64,000 nucleotides of DNA from Trissonchulus latispiculum (taxonomy: Eukaryota > Nematoda > Enoplea > Enoplida > Ironidae): contig JASAND010004061.1 in the NCBI GenBank assembly GCA_030248195.1, positions 1-64,000 on the forward strand. The letters run 5' to 3'. The notes below the pieces were generated by a model. The model was not told the DNA's origin and did no database searches. It saw only the letters and a program-made list of their open reading frames with translations. Both the position numbers and the translations under genes were made by a program. This document shows, piece by piece, positions 54,051-64,000 of this stretch. The first letter of the stretch is position 1. The number at the start of each line of letters is the position of its first letter.

Positions 54051-54916
54051 ATCGACTAATCCGCTAGATGGAAAATTATGATTTAATTTGTCTGATTTAA
54101 TCTAAATTTATACTGCGTAAAAATAAAAGAAACTTGCTGTACTAAACGGTGTTTGACTTAAATGTAGGTTCTACTATTCGGTAGTGTATGCCTAAACTAT
54201 GCCTCCTCGTGCCTATCTAGAGATCTAAACCCGAAATTGAGAACACGATACTTTTAATCTGATAATTTCACAAAATTGGACAAAACACTTTCCAAAAGAG
54301 TATGAAATCATCAAAATCCAATTAGTAAAACAACAAACCAAATCGCACTAAATCTAACTGAAATTAGTCTCAGCTGCCATTTAAAATATGGGCCCACAAT
54401 AGCCCAACCGTACACACCCAAAGCACAACCAAAAATTGACTGTAAATTTTAGTGTCAATAAGCAGACATATTGTTGAACTAGTGCAGTAGCTATGTCTAA
54501 TTTACATACAACGTTCAACACGGAAATTTCCACGATTTCAAGGTGAAAGAAAAAGATGAATTATAATCAGATTCCACAACTGTCTAAACAATTTATTTTA
54601 TTTAAATCGAAAATCAATACGTCTAAGCTAGTTCTTGGCTAACGACGGGCCAAACGACCAACGGAACGCCAATGGTTAATAAACAGCCAATGGTTAATTT
54701 TGCCGACCAACAGCCAACGGCCAACAAAAAGAAAACAGCCAATGGCCGGCGAGGCCATTTGACAACGGCAAATGGTTTTGGCACACCGTTTATTACAGCA
54801 AGTTTCTTTTATTTTTACATAGTATAAATTTAGATAGAATAAATTGTTTAAAATAAGCAGACAGATTAAATCATAATTTTCCATCTAGTGGATTAGTCGA
54901 TAAAAATGCTCAAGTC

Positions 54917-54960
54917 AGAGTGGTGTAGTGGTTAGAATATCTGCTTTGCGCTGGTCTTTC
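54917..54960 (+). repeat. tRNA-like (SINE) head in the right foldback arm
   Basis: Mirror copy of 53999-54050 with the same A-box-like word. The ~20 bp that follow in the left arm are deleted here. Confidence 0.5.
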
Positions 54961-55654
54961 TTCCGATAGAATCTTACTTTCACAACTGGCAATGTTTGTT
55001 TCCCTGCCCGACCAAACAATTTTGCGCTGTTACTGGGGTGCACATTAAATGAGTGTAAGAGGTGCAGTCAGAGGACATGCATGCGTGGCCATCGTGCACG
55101 GGGTTCTGTTCGCTATAGAGTCTGGTCGCTTCTCAATTGCCTATAAGATTTGGACTTGGCAATCCAATGGGTCATGCCGGCCTCGAGGGGATAAGCTGGG
55201 CTACCCCAGGAGGCCATTCTCTTGGACTTGTCCACTGCTAAGAAGACTATTCGCAGGCAATCTAAATCTTGCTGGTTTAATTATATCTCACACCCACGAG
55301 CATTGGCAATTTATGGGCATCGTGGGCCAGTTCCAGAATTGAATGAGACTGGTATAACTCGAGAGAGCAGGGTCCTCATCAGCCAAATCCGCAGCGGGAA
55401 AGCCTGGATGCTGACGTCCTACCGGCACACTGTGGACCCCGGCACCTTCCCCCCACCGAACTGTACATATCGTCATATTGCTATTAATCGACGACGATGA
55501 TAATTAGAGTGCTTTTCGTCCATATTTAGCGATGTTCTCCGCAGATTGCGATATTTGGCTACTTTACAATATATAACAAGAACTGTAAAATTTACATAGA
55601 ATGCATCGCATGGATGTCGTTGAAAAACTTGAGCAATCAGCTTGAGCAATCAAC

Positions 55655-57605
55655 AGATTTGCACCTCTTGGTCAACTAACAGACTCGGATAACATTGAGG
55701 AACTCTGGTCTCGCTTTAAGTCGTCCGTCGTCGCAGCCGTTTCCGCTACCTGCCCAAAACAGCGTTCTATAATGAAACCTTGGATCTCTGATCGAACATT
55801 AAAAGTCCGTGAGCTCAGGCAGATGCAGACGAACAAACGCTTCCAAAATTTTCTCCATGGAAAGCTCCGACGATGCCTACGAGATGACGTCAACTCATGG
55901 TGAAATAATCGGGCTGACGCTTTGATGGCCGCTGCAAGTCGTGGTGACAACCGTTCGCTCTTCCGGATTGTCGACGAAATGGCGGGAACGCAGCAGCAGT
56001 GTTTACCATCGATGCTTTTGGATTCAAACGGACAAACTATCTCGGAAGCCCTGCGTCGCCTTTGTCGATGGGCAAACTATTTTGAGTCTCTACTTAATCG
56101 ACCTAATCCTGTGTCTCCCTCGGTAATTGAGTAAAGCGCAGCACCAAGCCCCCAGGTCGACCAATCAGTGCCTTCACTAGAAGAGGTGAAGGGCGCAGTA
56201 AAGTCGCTCAAAGCTCGTAAAGCCACGGGGTCCTGTGATATTCCGGCAGAAGCTCTTAAGAGCTTAGACGACAATTCCATGCGGATTCTTTGTCACTTAA
56301 TTGGTATAATTTGGAGCAATACAAGAGTCCCTGAAGATATGAAAACGTCAATAATTGTCCCAGTGCATAAAAAGGGAAATAAAGCTGATTGTGCCAACTA
56401 CCGTGGAATTAGCTTACTATCGATTGCTGGTAAAGTACTAACCTTCATCACTCGCAAACGCCTGCAAACTCTTTACGAGGAGAGGCTTCATGAACGCCAA
56501 GGTGGTTTCAGGAGTGGTAGAGGCTGTATGGATCAGATTTTTTGCCCTACATCAAGTTCTGGAACGCAGAATCCGATACGGTAAACCTACAGTTGCCTGT
56601 TTTGTCGATTTTGCTGCTGCATTCGACAGTATACACAGGCCTTCTATGTGGAGAATCCTTAAATACTGTGGCATTCCCGATCTGTTTGTTGACATTCTTG
56701 AAGATCTGTGTGCTGGCTCCACGTCATGCGTGAGGACCCAGAATAGATTATCACCGTCTTTTTGCGTCTTTTTGTGTGTCCGTCCGGCAAGGATGTATCC
56801 TGTCCCCAATGCTCTTTAACCTTGTCTTGGACTGGGTCGAGCAATCGATGAGCAACGAGATGGCGTAACTGTGGGCGAAGATTGTGCTATCGCGGATCTC
56901 GCATATGCCGACGATATTGTTCTTCAAACTTAACTTCAACCTGATGAACAGTCCATGCAACACCTTTTAGATCAGCTGGCGCGCGTGGCGGAATATGTTG
57001 GCCTTAAGATAAAACCATCAAAGACAAAGGCTGTAGCGATCCATTCTCCTGCACCCCATCTGTATATCTGCGGGGAAGAAATCGAAACTGTAGATTCTTT
57101 CTGCTACCTAGGCTCTGTTGTGTAGTGAAACCATCGCACCTGTGGATGCTATCAACTCCAAAATTGGAAAAGCCAGCAAAACATTCCATCGCCTATCGCG
57201 TCGGCTTTGGAAAATCTTCAATACAGCTATCCTTCCGGTGCTGTTATATGGTTGTGAAGCCTGGAGTCCCCTAAAGATAAATGTTGATCGGCTAGAAGTA
57301 TTTCATATCTTGCCTTCGTACCATACTCGGACTTAGTCTACGGGGCAGAGTTTCGAACGTGGCAATCCGCCAACGATGCGACAACCAACCAACTATTTCA
57401 GAAACACTACGCCGGTCGCGTTTACGTTGGTTAGGTCACATAGCCCGGATGTCCCCAGGCCGGCTATGTTCCAGACTGTGGTGCTTACCAATCCCTACAA
57501 CCTGGATGTGCACTCGCTCTGCTCCAAAGAAGACATGGTTGTGCACTGTGCTGAAAGATCTGGATCACTTAAAGGCGTCGTATGGCTCTGTCAGCTGGGC
57601 CAAAA

Positions 57606-57670
<65 letters not shown>

Positions 57671-57777
57671 TCAAGGACGTCTCGGCGGTTCGAGTTCAAT
57701 GGCGACATTTGATCAACCAGGGGAATCCAACGGCTGGCGTCCACGCCGAGCTTCCGGATTAAGTACAAGTAAGTACG
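55655..57777 (+). mobile_element. 5'-truncated non-LTR retrotransposon
   Basis: Inserted in the right foldback arm with 6-bp duplications ATCAAC (55649-55654 and 57778-57783). Broken plus-strand frames give reverse transcriptase: K-A-R-K-A-T-G-S-C-D-I-P-A-E-A-L, V-H-K-K-G-N-K-A-D-C-A-N-Y-R-G-I-S-L, F-R-S-G-R-G-C-M-D-Q-I, C-F-V-D-F-A-A-A-F-D, then G-C-I-L-S-P-M-L-F-N-L in another frame, and catalytic A-Y-A-D-D-I-V-L at 56901-56924. Thumb and C-terminal motifs follow (L-L-Y-G-C-E-A-W, then R-W-L-G-H-I-A-R-M). The endonuclease domain is missing. At least four frameshifts or stops are present. An AT microsatellite (57607-57670) lies near the 3' end. A different clade from the LINE at 14-17 kb. 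Confidence 0.8.
57607..57670. repeat. (AT)n microsatellite
   Basis: Pure AT run near the 3' end of the inserted LINE; the Ile-Tyr repeats it encodes are not a gene. Confidence 0.9.
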
Positions 57778-57889
57778 ATCAACTTTGAACGCTCAAAACT
57801 CAGTAACTTATAACTAAGAACTTAAAAGATAGAGGAGTCTTTGCTGATTCAGAGTGTACTAATACTTTAAACGCTCATTAACTGCGCTG

Positions 57890-58008
57890 CTTTGTAATAT
57901 ATAACAAGAACTGTAAAATTTACATAGAATTCATCGGATGGATCTTGTGGAAAAACTAGAGCAGTCAACTTTGAACGCTCATAACTCAGTAACTCATAAC
58001 TATATAAA
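57890..58008. repeat. Second partial copy of the foldback terminus
   Basis: Repeats in direct orientation the right-arm segment TAACAAGAACTGTAAAATTT through AACTTTGAACGCTCATAACTCAG. It suggests a tandem end duplication or an adjacent related element. Confidence 0.55.
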
Positions 58009-61000
58009 GAACTTAAGGTGCTGGTATCCTTTTGTTTGGTGCTTTCTTTATTGTATATCAATGTTCTTGCGGCGTTTGAACTATTTATACAGTATCTCAT
58101 TTGCCATGAACATTTTGGATTTCGGTATTATTTTGGAATATGCAGAGTAAATATTGTGCTGCAAGTTTCTTTCATTAGAAATAGCACGCTTAGGAATCTT
58201 CTGGACAAGTCTTTTATTTATCAGTCAATATGACACAAACTATATGTAATGAAGTTAGCGAGATCTGAATCTCAATCCACTTTAAACTTGATCATACGGA
58301 AGGTTAGCGCATCCTCTTATCGAAGCAGGCTTAGACTTTGACACTGGATTCCTGAAAGCTGATTTGTCCAAAATCAGGAATTCCCTGTTGCCAACCTTTG
58401 ATGGGGTCTTGTGAGTTAATTATAGCACTGGATTCCAGCGGATCAGCAAGAGGGGTCAGCACTTGCTTTGACTTGATCGCCGGATTGATTATGAATCTTC
58501 CAAATCCTGATCAGAACCTACTGGGGTCGGTCCTAATCCAATCCCTGTGATGAAATCTTGAATGGCAATCGCGCCTGGCTTCAGAAGACAATCGCACCTC
58601 TTTACACAACATTAAGACTCTAAGTTTAATACGCCAAAGATTTATTATAATTGTTACAATTATAACGGGTGCACTTCAAAATAATGATAATCAAAATTGT
58701 TACTAGGGATATTACTAATTACGCAGTTCAGATACAGATACAATTCCGTGCAGTGCCTAATTACTGTACCAGAGCTGTCAGTTACCGTTATAGTTTACTA
58801 TTATTAATATTATCCTAATTTAGGATAATATTACCCAATTTATAGGTATTTTTGGGACAAGGTTCAGCGGTACCTTTTCTTCTCTTTCAAACTTGGTCTC
58901 TATTAACTAATTACACTGTCTCCAATACTCTGTCTACTAACACCTATATGCTTTCTCCTGCACCTATATGCTTGTTCTGTGCGACTCTTTATCCGTCCTA
59001 ACAAACGGATCAACAAACTACATGTTGGTCACCGGCTTTCGCCCCAACACACGAGACAGGGATGCTATATGGACAAAACCTTTGAGGATAATAGAGAAAG
59101 TTGGGGAGGTTCCTGGTTCTGTCTTACTTATTCCTAATTAATAAAAATTAGTAAAGTTCGACAAATCTGATAGTTTCTTCTAGTTTCGGGCTGACGGACT
59201 CTGGCTGATTTCTAAGTTCAAGCTAGAGACGAGGGGAGTAGATCTCCCAAGTCGATAACTTTGAGTCCGGTGAAACTGGACATTTTCAGACGGAAAGTTC
59301 TAAGGTTAATTTTAAGCAAATAACTGTTGGTTTAGAGTTCCCAAATTGAAATCAGGCGACTGCGGAGTCGTCTCTGCTCTTGACCTCAGCTGTGTTCTAA
59401 TTCCACCATGTATCTACAGTGATGGGTTCCACAAATCAATGACTGACAAGATCCAAGTTCTGGGATCTCTTTCGGATTCAATAATCTCAAATAATCGCAC
59501 AATCAGTCTGACATCGGGTTACTTGACAAGACTGAACACTTCCACTGACTGATCCAAACTGGGATAGCTCACGACTCCGAATCCTGATCAGTTACTGTCT
59601 GATACAATTCTGTCTGCACCAGTCCTTCTCCGGACTAATAATCAAGCAATCCAACAAATTAATCGGCACTGATTTCAAAGTACTGGCGATCTACACGTGA
59701 TTCCAGGCAGGACTGATATCGATATGAATCAAATGGGTTAAAACCCATTAGTACAAAATTACGGTGAGGGAATCGAACCCAGCAACCATTACTCGTTCTT
59801 TAGCTTTCCTGGCCAAAAATGTGTATTTTGGGCCTATTTTGGACTTTCGAGTTGACGAAATGACTCGAAAACGTGCAAAAATTAATCATTTTTAGATTCA
59901 TTGCCTTTCTTGCTAAAACGGTTGTTTCTGGCTGTTTTGTTGCACGAAATGAGCCTTCTTGGCCATTTTTGGGTTAGAATCGACTGAATTTAGCTGAACC
60001 TGGCGCAGCCTTATGAGCAACCAAATTAACTGGATATTGCTTCCGATTTTGGCCTGATTTTGCCGAATTTCATATTTTACCACGGGAAATATTCTTATTT
60101 CCTGTGGTTCACTGTTTATACCGAACATGTTCGAAATTTGGCATTTTGGGCTGTTTTATGATATTGGAAGATGGTCAAATGCTAATTGCTTATTATAATT
60201 GAGCTGATTATTGCCTATCACTTACTTATGTTAGATTACTAAAATATACGTAAACTAAGCATTAATAATTAATAATCATTAATAATAATATTAACTTAAA
60301 ATTTCACTATTTAATCGCTTCCTTGTTCAGATTAACTAATTAATCAAAAATTAGCGTTTAATTGGCTGTTTTTCAGTGAGTTTTTGCATGTAATTAAATT
60401 TAATTAGTTTGTGCAAAAATGCAATAACTCACTCACTCAATGTCTCAGCAGCCATTCTACGCAGTCTCTACCTAAAGCTGAAAATAATAACAATTATAAT
60501 TAAACATAAATCTTTGATTTAAAGCGCCTTTTTTAACGAATATGGGGAGAGTTATTCCTTAAATTAGCTCAATTCAGGTATGAGGTCGTAGCCAAGGGAA
60601 CTCCTAACTCAATTCAGGGGAGGGTCCCCACTCAAAATCCCAATTCTTTACACAACCCCAAAAATGGATAAAAAGAAAAAAGTTGGTCTTAAAGCCACTA
60701 CTAAAATTAAGGCCAATTTAGCCGTGGCTTGGTTAAAATTTACTAATTAAATTATGGCTGGAAGGCCGAAGAAAACTGTTAAAATTTAGACCAAAAGGGC
60801 CTTCTGAAAATCCTAAAAAATGCGTTCCTAATTGTGTAATTCTGGCCGAGCATAGTACGCTCATGTGGTCCTCAGCGTGTGGTGTTTGCTGTGTTCACTC
60901 AGATTATCTCCTCTGACCTGTGTGGGTCTGAGGGGGTCCCTAACTCGCGTCCTAAAGGGGAAAAGTGCGCCTTTATTCCAGGCCAAAACGCTGGCACACC

Positions 61001-64000
61001 AGGAAAACGCACTGAGTTGGGAGGGGAGAAAACCGACTGCTCTCGGCCGGACCTGAAGCAAGCACTAACTGAAATTTTGAATTTTTGCAGTGAGCTGGCA
61101 GGCTACTGACAGCCCACTGACATCTTAATCTTTGCCGGGAGTTCTTTGATGTGAGGCAAAGCTTCCAGAAGTTTCAGGAAGCTTCTGGAAGCTCTCTATC
61201 TTAATGAATGTGCCCGACTCGCGCTGGTCCGTGTGGGGGCGAGATTAATGGGAAAAGCAAAATATTACCCCCCAACTGATCCCCTTTTTGATGAATTCCC
61301 CAGGCTGAATTTTGGGAAACTTTGGAGAAGTTTTGGTTAATACGTAAAGGTAACCAGAGGGGAAATTTCCTGATTAAAGATTAATTCTCACGAATTGAAA
61401 AACGAAATAGTACGAAATAAAGGCCTCTCGGGGCCTGTTACGAGAAACCAAATATTAAGTGATAACTCCCCTAAAATATTTAGTAAAATTTGGGTTTATT
61501 AATTTTTTCCGCGTCCTTGTTTCCAAGCCCATTTCTTTACTGTCAGGCTTGTACTCCTGGCCGAAAACAAGGGACGCCGCCCATTAATTCTGGTAACAAT
61601 TGCTCTCCGTTACTGAAACTCAGTGTTCCTAACCGGGAAGGCAAGAGGGCAATTGTTACCCAAAAATGTGCATGCAGAGAACTAAGTAATTTTCCACTAA
61701 CTAAATCTAATTATTATTATTCTACGTACTGAACAACTAGGATTAACTAAATTTTAGTTTGTTTTATTTATTTGGGAGGGGGTTAAGCCCCATCCGAACC
61801 TATTAGTACACCCGAAGGTGTATACTAAGTCCTTTCTCTGCGAGCCAATTTTTTGTTCGAAGAAGGCCAACACAGGCACAGCCTGGTGAATGGAAAACTG
61901 AATGAGCGTAACAACACGTGACTATTACGACTTAACATAAAGGTCAAAAGAGGCCATTCTAGCGGCACACCTTTGAAAGAGCCAATATTACGAAAGAAAA
62001 ACGTAACTTAACAAAAAGTCGAAACAAAGTTGCGTTTTCACTCAAAATCTTAAACTGACTAAATATCACAAAATCGACCTAACTAACATATATTAACGTC
62101 AATTAGCATTATTGTATGCATCTGACTAATGGATAATGACGTTTTGGTGACCCATCTTCCAATATATACGCTTATTAATCGTACAAAATGTCTTTTAGCA
62201 GAATTTTCTGACGAGTTGCTGCTTCTTGAGTAATACTTTTCTTGATCATCATTTCCTTTAATAGCTTTAACTTATTTTGATCAAGATTTATGAGGCCTTA
62301 TTTAAGGCCTGGGAAGAATAGCGACTCCTCCATTACTTCACAGAAAGCGATCAATGGGCCTTTTAGCGACCCGGGAGGGGTAACGACCCCTCCTTATTAG
62401 TTCGATAGTCTGATTAATCCTTATTTGGCTGCATTCTACAGATGTTCTATTCATTTTTAAGCAACTTGAGTGAATTATAGTGTTACTTTTGACCTTATTA
62501 CCTAACCAACTAGAACCTATGTCCGTATTTTGGGTTTCTGAGGCTTCAAACTGACCGGCAACTCTGGTAATCACCTGACAAATATTTTTATGCAATTGCT
62601 TGGACGCTTCATTGTTCACATTCAGGATCTTGCTGGCACATCGCATACAACCAAGACATCGAAGACTTCAACCAAGGATCACAATCCATAACGAACTGAG
62701 TTTTTCTGTCATTTTTGAATTTTATTTAGGTTTTTATATCACATACAATAGGATTTTGGAAAATTGGGAACCACAGAACCATTGAACACCTACATACGAC
62801 TGAGACTGGGCTTGAGGATTTGGCTTGGAATTGAGGAGTTGCACTCTGTGGGGTAAGTCGCTCCCCCCGATTTTGCATCTGCTGACAACCCCCCAATTGC
62901 TGGATGGTCAAAACGTTTAGTTGACATATAAGGATAACCAGGTTCCTGAAATTTTGTCCCAGGGACCGGTTCTATTCTATCAATGTTGTTAACGCGAATT
63001 AACTCACTAGCCCGGATTAAACATGGGTTGCTAACACAAACCCGTCTTATCAAAACGTGGCTTAACCCGGGATTCATATCAGGGCTTACAGGTTATTTTA
63101 GGCTTTATGCTAATCCCGATCCTATCATTAAACCCGGGTATAGAAAACGGAGTGAAGCAGACCAAAACTTTACTCTTCCCGAAATTGCTAAACATCCCCA
63201 ATTTTTATTTTTTGCACTGTTGTAACTACCTGTGGGAGGTGATTACAAAATCAGAAAACGGGGTAGCCAGAGGGGTATCCAGGATTTTGAGAAGGAGGGG
63301 GTCCTTCCTGAAAAAGGGTCCGACTTAATTTTTTAAAAAATGGCTGGATTTGTGCCAAAATTGCTGAAAATTAATAAACAAATGGCAAAAGCTGGGCGGT
63401 CCGGACCACCTGAAACCGACCCTGAATACGCCCTTGCGGGTTATAGCTAAAATTTGTTGGTTTGCTGGGGTCACGTAGCACACCTTTGGAAAGAATGGCA
63501 AAAATAGGGCTTCTAGTTCAAATAGCAGATGTTCAGTTTTTAGCATGTTACACTGATTTTGGGACATTTTTAGAAAAAATTCCCAATTGCTAGTTAACAT
63601 ATTCAAACCCTTCCTTGGGGCAAGTTTTTAGGGAGGGCTTCTGGCCGATTTTTGAGGGATGGGGTTGGGGCAACCAAGCTAGATGCTTAACGTCACTTGT
63701 CGGGTAAGGGGGGGAGTGGAGTCCAAATTTGGACTGTTGGAGGAGTCAAAATTTTTCCAAAACTGTACCCTTAGTCTCAAACTGTAACTTTGCTAAAAAC
63801 GATTTTTTCGAAGTACAATCCGAGTACGGTAATAAACAAAACCTATTTATATTGCATTTTAAAGGTTATTTTCAATCGTTTTGTAGCTAATCTGTTTTCA
63901 AGTCTTTTTAAATCTGTCGAAAATCGCAAACGTTTTGCGAACTGTTACATTTGTTCTTTGCTTAGATGCCATTAAAGGGGACGGGTCTGAGCTTGATAGT
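58009..64000. other. Non-coding, no gene recognised
   Basis: No coding region I can support in about 6 kb. Starts with CTTAAGGTGCTGGTATCC, shared with the repeat end at 15.85 kb. Contains a heat-shock-element-like array (61163-61190), a B-box-like GGGTTCGATTCCC on the minus strand near 59770 without a tRNA fold, and CCCGGGTTAA/TTAACCCGGG-type palindromes near 63000-63140. Frames such as 60861-61109 and 63325-63606 match no family. Confidence 0.5.
61163..61190. promoter_or_regulatory. Six-unit heat shock element-like array
   Basis: TTC and GAA alternate six times with exact 5-bp spacing (starts at 61163, 61168, 61173, 61178, 61183, 61188). This is the consensus layout for heat shock factor trimers, twice the minimal three units. 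No TATA box or gene is seen within a few hundred bases on either strand. Confidence 0.55.

Larger units (their letters stand above)
53029..57889. mobile_element. Foldback element with ~1.1-kb arms, LINE inserted
   Basis: Left arm 53029-54153 and right arm 54783-57889 are inverted copies. The right arm is interrupted by a LINE at 55655-57777. The central 629 bp (54154-54782) are unique and include several CCAATGG/GCCAACGG words. Without the LINE and its 6-bp duplication the unit is about 2.73 kb. No transposase is encoded. Each arm contains a tRNA-like head and an AT microsatellite site. Target duplication not identified. Confidence 0.75.

Noticed and set aside
57582..57788. Open frames encoding Ile-Tyr runs at 53.2 and 57.6 kb
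   Set aside because: Translations of AT microsatellites.
59755..59785. tRNA-like B box (GGGTTCGATTCCC, minus strand)
   Set aside because: No A box, acceptor stem or anticodon arm can be placed around it.

Overview
This 64 kb window is animal nuclear DNA. It has GT-AG introns, a secreted kringle-type gene (kringles are an animal domain), a tRNA-like sequence with pol III boxes, and dense layers of eukaryotic transposons. Nothing in it fixes the phylum; an invertebrate is the best guess. There are no bacterial operons and no CRISPR array.

Layout. 1-7.4 kb: mostly non-coding, with two unrecognised minus-strand exon candidates, a direct repeat and a MITE. 7.5-13.8 kb: a decayed, intronless, minus-strand block from a Maverick/Polinton or adintovirus-like element. 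In transcription order it holds an unrecognised broken gene, a C2H2 zinc-finger + NADAR fusion, an A32/FtsK-type packaging ATPase, a small basic/hydrophobic protein, a conserved element protein, a retroviral-type integrase (F54H12.3-like), a capsid-associated gene in pieces, a small basic protein and a truncated F54H12.2-like capsid-type gene. 14.2-17.0 kb: a minus-strand non-LTR retrotransposon interrupted by another repeat. 17.1-27.2 kb: a Penelope-like element (PLE) split by an 8,328-bp element with ~2 kb terminal inverted repeats, AGT...ACT ends and a 6-bp target duplication TAAGCT. This insert is a Polinton derivative that encodes only a spliced, now broken, protein-primed family B DNA polymerase. 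Its inverted repeats carry tandem hammerhead ribozyme motifs, one of them (25957-26020) with a complete core and three well-paired stems.

29.9-40.4 kb: a minus-strand host gene of seven exons, all joined at phase 1. It has a TATA box, a signal-peptide exon, four cysteine-rich exons that each begin with a CWN motif (the best is a clear kringle), an acidic exon and a Cys-rich last exon. Its large second intron contains a hAT-type MITE inserted into another copy of itself (8-bp target duplications). 43.3-53.0 kb: an LTR retrotransposon with gag and an aspartic protease but no visible reverse transcriptase or integrase. 53.0-57.9 kb: a foldback element with ~1.1 kb arms, each with a tRNA-like head, and a LINE fragment inserted in one arm (6-bp duplication ATCAAC). 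58-64 kb: no gene recognised; it includes a run of six perfectly spaced heat-shock-element half-sites.

How it fits together. Most of the window is mobile DNA nested in mobile DNA, and only the kringle-like gene looks like an intact host gene. The two Maverick/adintovirus-type blocks (capsid-integrase-ATPase and polymerase-only) are physically separate and both are mutated. The items most worth following are the ribozymes in the Polinton inverted repeats, the likely snap-back origin of those repeats, and the NADAR enzyme in the virus-like block.
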